Source: Mesostigma viride (lineage: Eukaryota; Streptophyta; Mesostigmatophyceae; Mesostigmatales; Mesostigmataceae). Taken from it: a stretch of DNA of 64,000 bases. Shown piece by piece: positions 50,127-61,279 of this stretch. A program made the translations under genes and the position numbers. Under the pieces are notes generated by a model that worked only from the letters and a program-made list of their open reading frames with translations, was not told the origin of the DNA and made no database searches. The DNA lies in NCBI GenBank assembly GCA_009746045.1, contig RPFO01000123.1, forward strand, positions 2,030,713 to 2,094,712, read 5' to 3'. Each line of letters opens with the position of its first letter. Position 1 is the stretch's first letter.

Positions 50127-50716
50127 CTTCTTGCCAGCCGCATTGACCTTGTGGCCGACGCGCGAGGCCAGGCCAGCCTCCTTCGAATAGAGCATGACGT
50201 TGGAATGGTGGATCGGCGCAGGCTTCACGGTGATGCTGCCCTGCTCCTCCTCGCTCGTGCCCTTCACGAAATTCGTTTTAAGGTTAACGTCCTTGAGCAT
50301 AACCATTCCACGGGAAGTATCAATCTTCTCAACCGTGGTAACCTTCCCCTTGTCCTTTCCACTGATAACCTGCACAGAATCTCCAACCTTGACGTGGACC
50401 TTGACGCGCTCGACCTTGCCATTGTCGTTAACCTTCACCTTGTCCCATCGCCGAACCTGCAGCGCCGTGACAAGCGACGTGTTAGACGGTAGCATCAATA
50501 AATGAGACATTCATAATCATGAACAGTGGATGGGAAACCGATTTACATACCCGAGACAATTTGTAGCTATATTTCGCCCTAAACGACAGCATTCCAAGAG
50601 ACCAATCAGTCGCAGGGGCTTACCATGGACGTCACGGTGGCTTTGCTTGATTGCGCGGTGGTGCTCTGAACGATACGACGAGGCAAATACGCAGCCACGC
50701 GAAAGAAGGGGAAATG
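50127..50716 (-). CDS. rpl24: Chloroplast ribosomal protein L24 (uL24), partial gene model
   Basis: Two exons are clear. The exon ending at 50,624 encodes a transit-peptide-like stretch, VAAYLPRRIVQSTTAQSSK, and closes at Met|GTAAGC. The intron is 50,457-50,623 (donor GTAAGC, acceptor CTGCAG). The main exon 50,127-50,456 (110 codons) carries VRRWDKVKV, the KOW block VHVKVGDSVQVISGKDKGKV, MLKDVNLKTNFVKG, HHSNVMLYSKE and SRVGHKV, matching plastid uL24. It ends at AAGAAG|GTGTGT, in the region where land-plant proteins continue RYLxKTGE, so a further exon is missing. Upstream, the frame meets a TAA at 50,717-50,719, so the initiator Met is in another exon or is the Met at 50,624-50,626. Confidence 0.85.
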
Positions 50717-50726
50717 TTATCATGTG

Positions 50727-52020
50727 AGCCTAGGTTTATGCATGTGTTTATGTGTTGCAACAGCAGAGTTACTTGTGAACAAAACAAAACTGCCCGCGTT
50801 TTCATTTTGCCACTATACCTTGATCTGCAATTTGCTACCGAATACAGATCCGGAGCATGACCCCAGAGAATTCTGCATGGCCGAGCCAATAAAAGACGAC
50901 ACCGCCATTTCTACGGAAGAGTTGCCGCGAAAACGAAAACTTCCTAGATTAGGCAACTCGGCCGGACCGTGGTCCTGATATGAGGGCTCACGTTGCCTTG
51001 GCCTCTCACGCGGATAACGAGTTTATTCGACGTGCATGGCGGCAGCCTGACCAGCCAGAACGCAGGTGCGGCCACGGCGCGGCGTCCCCTGTCCAAACTC
51101 CAAACGTAGTCGCTAGAGCACTGTTGTTAGTTGTATCAAGTTATGAGCCGGTTCGGCGTGGGTTACAACAACAACAACAACTGTTGTATGTACATACTCA
51201 AATAGAGCGGAATGCCTATTGCCTGCTACATATTGCCAGGATGCCTGTACTAGCGGAGCTGCGGAGGGGATAGCCGTATGTATTATGCCAGAGTCATATC
51301 GCAGCAGGATCGCAGATACAATTTGCCCGTTGGATCGTATACATGGTGTTCAGTGTTCAGCGGCTTTGTTGTTGTTGTTGTTGTTGTTCAACAACAACTT
51401 GTTATTGTACGGCCTGTTGTTGTTGTTGTTGGGGCAAGAACAACCACCACCACAACAACATAACTTGTAGCCTGCTTGTACAGTAGTGATGATGCCAGTA
51501 CAAAATCTGTGGATCACGCCATACGAAGAACGCTGCGCGGCTGCGTCTCGATGCTCCTCGAGTGACACTCGCGTGGCCCGTGCCCGTCCCAACGTCCCAA
51601 CATGACCGTTCTCAATTCCGGTCTTTGGGGGCGGCGTGAGACGGAGCGGTGCACCCTGGCCTGCGATATTTTGCAGCAGCGCGGCGCGTGCTGGCTGTCT
51701 TGCTTCGTTCGCGCCTGTTCCCGCTGAAACCCTGCGCGGCGCGTGCATCCCCGCGCGCGTGCATCTCTCGGCTGTCTTCTTTACAGACAGGACAACAACC
51801 CTTCTCGTGTTCTTTGCTGCAGGCAGCCATCGACGCCATTGTTTGCCTTCGTTTACAAGGTAATTGTCGATTTATGGCTGATAAAGCATTGAGAACATTG
51901 TTTGATTTAAAAAATGGAATAACTATGTGGAATCTGGTTTTTTAGAGGTTTCTACTTTCTTGACGTTGACTGGAGGATCATTACTGTTGTGTGGTGGTGT
52001 TTATTATGAATCGCTGCAGA
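50727..52020. other. Intergenic region between rpl24 and p23 with GTT/AAC repeats
   Basis: The two genes diverge here. (CAA)n at about 51,168-51,183 and (GTT)n/(CAA)n runs at 51,366-51,460 form mixed-orientation trinucleotide repeats. They produce false poly-Val and poly-Asn frames. A small plus-strand frame, 50,878-50,979 (MAEPIKDD...), has no recognisable identity. Confidence 0.5.
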
Positions 52021-55000
52021 ATGGTTCTTGCGCCGCAATTGCTGTGGGCGGAAAGAAGCGATAAGGTAATCCTGCAGTTCTGTATTTAAACTTGCATGGT
52101 TTCCAGTTTATGGCATGCCATTCACCGCTGTAAATTAATTTTTTGCCACTTGGCAGTGTCAGAGTGGACACAAGATTGATAAAGCACTTTTACGCCCGCG
52201 CTGCTTTATGCAACAGGTTTACCTAACTGTGGATCTCCAAGACTGCCAAAGCCCCGATATCTCCATCGATGACGACGAGCAGACGGTGCACTTCAAGTAC
52301 GTTTCAAGTTACCGCCTACAGATACCTATCAGTCGATAAATTGTTGTACCGGGTGCGGCAATTTTCGAGCTCGTTGCAGTTGCGACAAAGAAGTCAAGTG
52401 ACCGTTCGATCAACGCTTCTTTGTCACGATTTCTTAAAATCGTAACGAGGCATCAAGTTGCGTTTCTTCCACACGCCCCCGTGTAGTCTGACGCTGTGTG
52501 CTGTGGTTTTCACGGCATTTCTATTCCGTGTTGGCACCTGGGTTAACAGGGGTGTCGGCGGCACGGACAAGTTGGAGTACGGCTTTGATATAAAGCTATT
52601 CAAACCAATCGTGAAGGTGCGGCTGACACGTCTTCTCCTCAATAATGTTTGTGAGAGGGTGTCAACTCAGACTTTTTTGTGCTGGTCTGTGTTTTGCTGC
52701 ATCATAGGTATTATTGACCTTAGACCGTAGGCTGTACAACATCTCTGCATTACTTCGTTATTTTTTACATGGCATGCAAAAGGGGCACCCATGTGCACGT
52801 GTTTTGTGCGTTTGCGACACCGCGGGCGCCAGCCCTGCCGCGGTTGCTGTTGCTTCCACCGTTCTCCGGGAATAGCATGCTCATGCTGTGGCCGCCTTGA
52901 TGGCATGTCACCCTCAGAATTTCCCTGCATGGGTACCGCCGGGTGGCGTGAGCCGCTTACAAAAGACATTTTTGCTTGTGTCACCCGCATCGGTGTCCTT
53001 TGTCGCCCATGGTTGAGCTGGGAGTCACATGGACTTCTCAAGCCCCTTCTTCAGCCCGTGGTCAGCCCTGGCTTGTTCCGCCCTGCTTTTGTGATCCTTG
53101 ATAGGCCTCAGTTCTGCGTTGTGCTGCGGTTGCGGCGGATGCCCTCCTTGCGGGTGTCAGTAGGTGGGCCTTGCCTGTGTGCGGGTGGGTGACCATGCGT
53201 GTGTGCGGATGGGTGGGTCATGCCTGTGTTGGGGTGGGTGGGCCATGCCTGTGTGCGGCTTGGTGCGCCTTGCGTGTCCCCTGCCTGCCAAGCGCAGCAC
53301 AGCCACATATAGACGTCTGGCATTTCCCTCTAATTTCCTGTTGAGCGAGCTAACAGCGAGGAAGTGATCACAACAGCATTCACACGGATGCTTGGTAGAA
53401 CAGTTCTATCCGGTGACCCGCCTGCAGCCGCCAGTTGAGGAGAGACTGCCGCGGAGTAAAATAAAGCATGGGGCATATCTAGCGGCGAGCCTGTGTCGGT
53501 CAGGTTAACAAAGCTTGTACAAGTATGCATGCGCTAGAATATGGCAGCTAGTAGGCGGTTTAACTTTTATGTTCTTGCTAGTAAAGACATCTAGGATAGG
53601 CATTTGTGTAAGACGCCTTGGTAGGAGAGGTCCTGCGGGATGCATGGCTTCTTTTCCATGGGCGATAGCTAGCATGGCTGCGACAAGTGCTATTGAAGGG
53701 TGCGGCCAGACCCAGGCGGGGCGTGGTGTGGTGTGCCGTTGGCAGCATTTCCATGCGTGGCAGTGTAGGCACAGCCGCACAGGTCAAAACCATGTGCTCC
53801 TAAATCAAGCCCACATGTGCATCTCAGGGAGGCGGCCAGGGTCTGGTGGACGGCCCCTGTGCCTTGTAGATGTACTCCTAGCCGACGTACTCATTATCGC
53901 TTTGCAAGGGTTGATCTTCGCGTTGCAAGGCAACCCCCTATTGCGATCATGTTGCGGTGACGGGTGTTGAATGCCCCATGTATGGCGGCGACAGGGTACA
54001 TCAATATCGCTACAGGGGTGTAGTATATTTGCGGTGACGGGTGCCTCATCAGGGTTGCCGCATGGTGCCGATGGTGTTTGGTTGCCCCTGGCCCTGTTCC
54101 TGTGGTTCCATCGAACCTGCTCACTCCCTCGCTCGCTCCCATGCCCTCGCCCCTGCCTGTCTCCCCTCTCCCCTACCCTCTCCCTTCCCCTGTTGGCTGC
54201 CCCCTGCCCTCTACCCCCGCAGGCGGACAGTCAGTGGGCTGTGAGCTCGCGCCATGTCGTGTTCGTCCTGCACAAAAAGGTGAGCCGGCAAGAGGGCCTT
54301 GCCTCGGGAGGGGAGTCTCCCCTGGCACTTCTTGTATGCCAGCATATGTCACCCCTAAACAGCATGTTTCACTCGTTACTCATTCCTGTGCCTCTTCATT
54401 ATCTCCCGCGTGTCCGTCTTTCACCAAGCATGCTCACTGCGCTGCATGTAGAGCACTTACCTATAACACTGTCCTATTCTCATGCCCACGATCCCTAAAG
54501 GTCACCCATGGTTACTTACGTACTAATGTCGCCGACGCTCTGCTTCTGCCAACCACCGTGTGATTGTTGTGATTTGCCTGTGGCCTTTTCAGCGTGGTGG
54601 ATGGGCAGATACCAGAGCATGCATTGGACAATTAGCAAAGTATAAGTGGACTGGGGGGGGGGGGGTGGGGGGTGGGGGGCGGCTGATGGCTGCTGGGCTG
54701 GTTGGTTGGCTTGTTGACTGGGGAAATGGGTGGCATTAAGTGGCTTTGCTGGGTGGCTGTGAGTTCTGCTGCTGATGTGTGCCCGGTCCCACTGGGTTCC
54801 CCGCCGTGGGCCCCCCACCCAAAACATGCTATCTGCGCAGGAATCCGGTTGGTGGGAGCGGATCTTGCCAGAAGGCAAGAAGATGGCCAACCTAAAGGTG
54901 AGGAGCTGCACAGGGATGCTGGCAGGGTGCTCCTGGTCTTGTAACATGATACTGTGGAGGGTTTTGAGGTGTGCACAGTTGGGTTGGTGACCAGTGCTGC

Positions 55001-56497
55001 CCAGTCTCCCTCTCCCCCTCCCAGTTCCCCCCTGCCGCCTTCATGGCCCTTGATAGGGTCGTATGGCATGGCCAGCGAATTAACACGAGTTTTTATTCAC
55101 ATGCAGGCCATCCTTGCGCCCAAAATTCACTATGGCTGATTCGATAGCACCGTTGACGGCGCTAGGGCGATTTGGGCAATGTAGGCAAGTTGGGCAAGTT
55201 GGGCAAGCTGGGCAAGCTGGGCAAGCTGGGCAAGCTGGGCAAGCTGGGCAAGCTGGGCAAGCTGGGCAAGCTGGGCAAGCTGGGCAAGCTGGGCAAGCTG
55301 GGCAAGCTGGGCAAGCTGGGCAAGCTGGGCAAGCTGGGCAAGCCGGGCAAGCTGGGCAAGCCGGGCAAGCTGGGCAAGCTGGGCAAGCCGGGCAAGCTGG
55401 GCAAGCCGGGCAAGCTGGGCAAGCCGGGCAAGCTGGGCAAGCTGGGCAGTTTGGGCAATTCGTGCAATGCAGGCAAGTCGGGCAATGTGGGCGATTCGTG
55501 CAATGCAGGCAAGTCGGGCAATGTGGGCAATGTGGGCAATGTGGGCAATTTGGGCAATTTGGGTGGTACATACATCATATCGTCATATCCCCATGCCAGG
55601 TGCCACACATTTTTGTGTTTGCGTCCCACAGCGCTGCGGTTTTGGTTCATTTCATGCTGTTGCTTCCCAAGCCAAGTGCATCACAGGGTTTTTTGAATAA
55701 AAAGACCTTGCATGCAGTGGTGTGCTCCATGAGTGTGGTTATGAGTGTGGTGCCCAGCTGACAGCTGCATTCACAGTTAAACAATGTTTGCCTTTTATTT
55801 GTTATAGTCTGGGAGAATGTGGCGAGCTTGAAACATTTTTTTGTCAAGTGGAGCACCCTTCATAAATCTGAGGCGGGAAACTGAGCTTTGTTTGCAAGAC
55901 AGGTTTGCATTGCCGGTGTGCAGCGTCCTCGCCTTGAGCATGTCTGTTGTCACAAGCATGTTGCACTATGGGGGCGTCATATTTTTTTCCCCTGTACCAT
56001 TTCCCAGCAGTATTTGCTTGTTATGTTTTTGTTTCATGTTCTCGTACTTCGGCTAGTTTACCGCAGTACCCAAGCATGAGTTTCTCTAGGCATGCGGGTA
56101 GTTTCGGCCCCCTCCCCCATTCGGCCCCCTCTTTTTTTTTGGTTTTGCCTTATCACGCACGTGCATGTTGTGTCTGTACAACAGGTTGAGACTGGAAACT
56201 TTCACTGAAGAGGTTTGTATCGCTTCCCTTTTGACCCTCTGATCACAGAAGGCACAACGCACTGCACATGGCAAAAACGCAATACCACTTGGCGAAGTCC
56301 GTTGTAGGCATCACACGGGTGGGCAGGGCACGTGCACGTGCTTTTCACTCCTCACGTTGCCTCGCCTGCTGGCATCTGCCACCGTCGTTTGTCACCCTCT
56401 GTGCCCGCAGGTCGACTGGGCCAAGTGGGTGGACGAGGACGAGGCGGACGGCGCCGCAAACCCCAACTTTGACGGAATGGATTTCTCGTCCATGGGA

Positions 56498-56550
<53 letters not shown>

Positions 56551-56605
56551 GGGCATGGGGGGCATGGGCGGCATGGGGGGAATGGATTTCTCGAAGATGA
56601 TGGCG

Positions 56606-56640
<35 letters not shown>

Positions 56641-57570
56641 TGACATGGGCGACATGGGCGACATGGGCGGAGAAGAAGGGGATAAGGTACGGCCAAAGAC
56701 ACCGCAGGCGGCTGGCAGGTGCATGCTCGCTCCTGCCCAGGCTATGTTAAGCAGGTGTTACGTTACGCCCTTGCTGACTGTTTGAGAAGGCAGACATGTT
56801 GCTTGATGGCTCTTCGTATTGCGTGTAATTCACGTATTGAACCCCAGGCGTGAAATTCACGTGTTTGTTAGGCCCTACACTATGCCCACTGGGTTTATAC
56901 TCGCATCCATTCTAGGTTCGCTCCATTCCCCTGTCTACCTAGGTTGTCGACCTGCTGGCGGGATGGCACAGGCATGGGCATGCGGTCAAGGGTGTGCGAC
57001 TGCACACTCAAGTACTGGTCATGCCCTTGCACTCGGTGCGGCTGTGTTGTGCGTGGTTGTGTGTTTCGTACGTGAATTCGTGAGGTGGCACAGTGCATCC
57101 TATGATAAAGGTGGACTTCTTTGTTGGAGGCATTTCCCCACGGAGTGCTCGTAACGTACATCTTCCTTTACCACATTTGCTTCCCCCCTCATTGAACTCT
57201 CAGTCCTCGCCTTAGGAGTCCTCCACCTTAGGAGTTCTTCTCCTTCCGCTGTTGCGCTTTCCTGGGTAAGCGTGGCTCGGCCCCCACATCTCCGCCTTCT
57301 GCTTCCAACGACTGCCTCTCATTGTTTCGTTTTATCCTGACTTTACTTTTTTCTTCGTGGTTGAAAGAAACTCCATCCGTTTCGTACTGCTAGTCACCTG
57401 TGAATGGACTGGACTTGGCAGCATTATGTGGCGCGTGGCTTCAAATGCTTCCCTTGGTGTATTACTGCCTGCTTCCTACTTTGTGCTGTTTCCCACCCCA
57501 TCAGGACTCGGATGATGATGACATGCCTGGGCTTGAGGCGGTTAACCCCGAGGACGAGAAGACGTCATAG
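52021..57570 (+). CDS. p23: HSP90 co-chaperone p23, seven exons
   Basis: Exons 52,021-52,065; 52,217-52,296; 52,550-52,616; 54,223-54,279; 54,841-54,897; 56,411-56,686; 57,505-57,570. All introns are GT-AG and the joined frame gives 215 residues. p23 binds the ATP-bound HSP90 dimer and stabilises client complexes in the cytosol. The CS fold is seen in [31 protein letters not shown] and [12 protein letters not shown], followed by [14 protein letters not shown] and [10 protein letters not shown], which match plant p23. A long Gly-Gly-Met repeat (exon 6) and an acidic end ([12 protein letters not shown]) complete it. TGTAA lies near 57,690 as a possible polyadenylation signal. Intron 5 contains a minisatellite. 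Confidence 0.93.
55170..55566 (+). repeat. 9-bp minisatellite in p23 intron 5
   Basis: Units of GGGCAAGCT are repeated about 40 times with little change, flanked by looser GGGCAATGT/GGCAAGTC variants at both ends. Because the unit is a multiple of three, every frame is open (GKL, GQA, and on the other strand CPA, SLP), producing false ORFs. Confidence 0.92.
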
Positions 57571-58119
57571 ATGATGCATGACTTGGCAACGAAAGTAGGG
57601 CTGCCACCCACGTAGCATAGCCCATTTGCTGGTTTTTGCACCAGCATGTAGACACAAGCAAATTACAACAACATTTTTTAAATGATATAACATGTAAATT
57701 CTTCCAGCCCAGATGACTTCAATGCGTTCACGGGGGGGGGGGGCGCGGGGGGGGGGGGGGGATGGGAGGGCGGTATGTGAGGGAGTAGAATTGTATTGCA
57801 GTACTCTTTGATTTGGTAGGTGTGCGTGATACTTTAAAAATGTGTTGCATATTGTACGTTACAACTACGGATGGCTTACATTCATTGCATCGAGACCTGG
57901 CGTCACCCACTATAACCCAAGCCACGTAGAGCCAATTTCTGGTACTTGGGCGGCATGAAAATAGCGTTTGGGACTAGTGGAAAATGATTTTACCGCATGA
58001 TATGTCCACTTTTTCATGAACGAACATGGTCGACAAGGCCACACGGTGCCCCAAAATTGCTCAATGTTGGTCGAAAGAAAGGCTACTTTTCATCATGGAA
58101 CTGTTTACTATTGACATGG
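57571..58119. other. 3' flank of p23
   Basis: Contains the presumed 3' UTR with TGTAA near 57,690 and a G-rich stretch at about 57,731-57,766. Nothing else recognised. Confidence 0.5.
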
Positions 58120-58640
58120 AATGAGTTTTCACCTTTGCGGCGTGCCAAATCAGAAAATTGACATTAGAAAGGATGTGCATTATTTCTTCCGGGCCTTTAT
58201 GCCAAAAACTGGCATCGATGCCGCAAATTCGGAACCGAAGAGGCTGCGCGGTTCGGCAGGGCGACTGCGTTTGGGTTCAGCCGATGCTGAGGGTGAGGCC
58301 ATAGGAGGAGCCGAATGTACCACGTATACTAAAGCTTGAGTTGTGGCATGAATTGCTGCCTTCGGGCCGGGGCCGGGCGTAGCGCTTCAGGTCCTGAAGC
58401 GCTGCAGCCAGGCTGCGCTGCGTCGTGGTGCGTTTGCTGGCGGCCATTATTTTGCGTAATATAGCTTCGGGCTTGTCACAATACTGCATGCGTTACAACC
58501 GTTATATCGATTATTATAATAGCAGATGCGCCTTGAAAAGACGCATCGGTTGCAAGTGATCTGACTGAATTTGAAGCTCAGACTCAAAAGTTCTGAGCTC
58601 CGCCGTCAGCCGTGTTCCCTCGTGGCTCATGGCGCGTGCA
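58120..58640 (-). mobile_element. Family B 5'-end fragment
   Basis: The complement carries the family 5' end (AGCTCCGCCGTCAGCC near 58,600) and an ORF1 start (MAASKRTTTQRSLAAALQ at 58,445). It breaks off near 58,120 at the same GTGCCAAATCAGA word seen at 19,430. It is a diverged member. Confidence 0.65.
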
Positions 58641-58914
58641 TGGCGCCGGCCGGGCCCCCTTCTTAAAATTAAGTTAAATTAAATTGGAACATCAAACATA
58701 TCTCCGTTGAGAGCACATGTAGCACATATCCCTGAGAAGGGGCATATGGCTTTTAATACATTCTGGGCTACTTCCTGCAAGGGTAGGGTGTAAACTACAC
58801 TTGCTCTGGGTGCACAAAGTGCACGTGCACCACTATGTATTCCAGCAGCTAAGGTGCGGACAAAGGGTGGAAGATCATTATGGCTAAACAATGGAGTAGG
58901 GCATGGCGTCTCAG

Positions 58915-61103
58915 GGAGATTGCTCCTTAGCTCGGCCTCAAGAGACTTGACCTCGAGGAACTTAGACGCGAAGGGCGCGGGAGCCGCGTGGTGATATGAA
59001 ATATCGACCAGCTTTTTGACGAGCCACGAGGTAGCCATGGCTGACGGCGGAGCTCATCACTTTCACGTTTGAGCATCGATATCAGCTGTGAATATCACTA
59101 TCGCTTCGTCTTTCTAAGACGCACATGCTGCTACAATTTTCTGAAGCTATTACGCAATATATGACGAGCAAATGCTCCTCAACGCAACGCAGCCTGGCGA
59201 ATGCGTTAAGCAATGAAAATACGTCTGCAGCTCCGGCTGCAGCTTCGCCCTCAGGTCCGGAAGGTAGCGGTGACACTAGTCGATCGTGCACTGGTGGTTG
59301 CCCAGCCGGCCTCCCCCAGGCTTGCCTCGCCATCCGCATCGCCTGAGCCCAAGCGCAGTCGCCCTGCCGAGCCGCATTGGGACGAGATTGCCTTTGACGT
59401 CAACGCACCTAGCAAGCTTCTGGAAACGAAGCCCGGGAGCCTTCATGGAAGCCGTGTCACACGTTCTCGGCTGGCACGCACGCCTCGATCGCTTATTGAC
59501 CTGTGCTCCCGCACCTCATCTCAGTCCCACCACCGCGGCCACTGGCCAAGTGGCCAGCCTTTCGACACCGCCGAGGATCACCCAAAAGTTCTCCGCATGA
59601 ATCGCCCTCGGCTCTGAGCGCTTCGCCCTCTGCTCCCTCCTCGGGCGCTCCGACGCCGAGCTCTGGGCTTCCCCACCGCCCCCCCCCACCTTCGCCACCG
59701 AAGCCACCATCCGCACTCTCCTTAAGGAAGCTTTCGAGCAGCACGTGACCCCCCTTGCCACAGATGTGGCGGCAATGAGCAGCACGCTGGCTGCTGAGCT
59801 CCCTCACATTTCCACCACCGTCACCTCCACCGTCCGGCTCCACCCTCCTCGCCTCCACCTCCACTGCCACCTCCACCTCCACCGCCGCCCTCAAGGCCCA
59901 GCTCCTTGACATCGACCAGCGCCTAAAGGACACCGCCATCGCCATCGAGTGCATGCAGAACACCGCCGGCATCACCGCCCAGGCGGTTTGGGACATCGCC
60001 ACCAAGCCAGCCCCCGCTGGCCCAGGCGACGACGCCCCTCCCCGGCACCCAGACCTGGGCGGACCTGCTCAAGCACTGGTCACGCCACCTCCACCACCTC
60101 CACCATCGCGGCACAGCTTAAGCAACAAGCCCTCGAGTCACCTCCAGTCCGCGAGGAGGCCGACCGCACCCAGCGTAGCCACAATGTCATCGTCAAGCAC
60201 TTCGACCAGCCGGCAGGTGAGGACTCGACGACAGTCTTCTTACGGCATTTAAGCGCGACATTCTTGCCCCCATGCACCTTACTGCTGAGCTGCGCATGTC
60301 GGCTGTTCGCCTCCCCCGCGCGCCCGGGGTAATTAGGCTGGCCCGGCACCCGTGCTCCTCACCTTCAATAATAAGTACATGGCGGACAAGCTGTTGTTTC
60401 TTATAAACCGCAAGAAGCTCTCGAGGACGTTCACTTCACGCTGGACGACGAGTCGACGACCTGACCCTGGCCCAGCAACAACGGCGACGCGAGCTATGGC
60501 CGACCTACCTCCAGATACGGCAAAGCGCATGGGGGAAACCGGTACACTGGACCTCGGGGGGACGTCATGCACGTCGACCACAAGCCTTGGCAGGCACCCC
60601 CAGCCTAGTAGGGCATATAGCAGTAGTGTAGATTAGTAAGGCTAAAGCCTACCACGTGCGCGGCCCCAGCGCATGTGTGCCCATAATGGCCATGGATGAT
60701 CTGCATAATTTAAAGAATTCAGCCACGCCCTGCCTATAATGGACCCCCCATGGATGCTGCATTAAGAATTAGCTCAGCCCTGCCTATACAGAGAGTCACT
60801 CTCTGATGAGAAGCCATGCCTTAGCTTTTGTATAGTAGCCACGTTGATCTTCCCCCACCATGACAGGCTCCCCCTTGGCTGGGTATAGCTTGATAGATCA
60901 TGGGGGCCGTGCAGGTGCCCTGGTGCACCTTGAGCAAGTGTCGCTTACATTGCCACCCATGCGCAGGAAGTAGCTTAGAATGTATTAAGGGGCCATATGC
61001 CCCTTCTCTGGGATATGTGCTACATTTACTCCCAACGGAGTTATGTTCCTAATTAATGAATGAATGAATTAATCAATCAATTAATTAATTAATCAATTAA
61101 TTA
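58915..61103 (+). mobile_element. Full-length ORF1-only element (family B)
   Basis: ATGGCGTCTCAG at 58,903-58,914 and 61,104-61,115 is a 12-bp target duplication (its first two bases may belong to the tail). The 2,189-bp insert has a 5' UTR, ORF1 from 59,161 to 60,608, about 420 bp of 3' UTR and the hairpin ACTCCCAACGGAGT (61,028-61,041). A mixed AATG/AATT/AATC tail ends it. Nothing resembling an endonuclease or reverse transcriptase is present. This is the reference copy for family B. Confidence 0.88.
59161..60608 (+). pseudogene. Family B ORF1, L1 ORF1p-like, frameshifted
   Basis: Starts MTSKCSSTQRSLANAL. Blocks in order: SASPEPKRSRPAEPHWDEIAFDVN, a Pro/Ser-rich middle, SFEQHVTP, STSTLLAS, IECMQNTAGITAQAV, RSHNVIVKHFDQPAGED, a Met-Ala-Asp-Lys block before the C-terminal domain, DLTLAQQQRRRELWPTYL and HVDHKPWQAPPA. 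The NVIVKHF strand followed by an Arg-rich QQQRRRELWPTYLQLR region parallels the RRM and C-terminal domain of L1 ORF1p. Several indels show that this copy no longer encodes a full protein. Confidence 0.7.
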
Positions 61104-61279
61104 ATGGCGTCTCAGCAGATCGAGAGTAGCTCTCTGCATTGGCAAAGCTTGGCTAAATTCTTAATGCATCATCTGTGGGCCTCCCATCGTAGGCGCACAT
61201 GCGGATTGCAGGCGTAGGCCATGCACGTGCTAAGCTGAGCCTGACTAATCTACACTACTGCTATTATTCCCTATATAGG

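Noticed and set aside
51350-51748. Poly-Asn ORF upstream of p23
   Set aside because: Produced by GTT/AAC trinucleotide repeats, with no conserved segment.
55080-55761. Long ORFs of Gly-Lys-Leu, Gly-Gln-Ala, Cys-Pro-Ala and Ser-Leu-Pro repeats on both strands
   Set aside because: They are readings of a 9-bp minisatellite inside a p23 intron bounded by good GT and AG sites.
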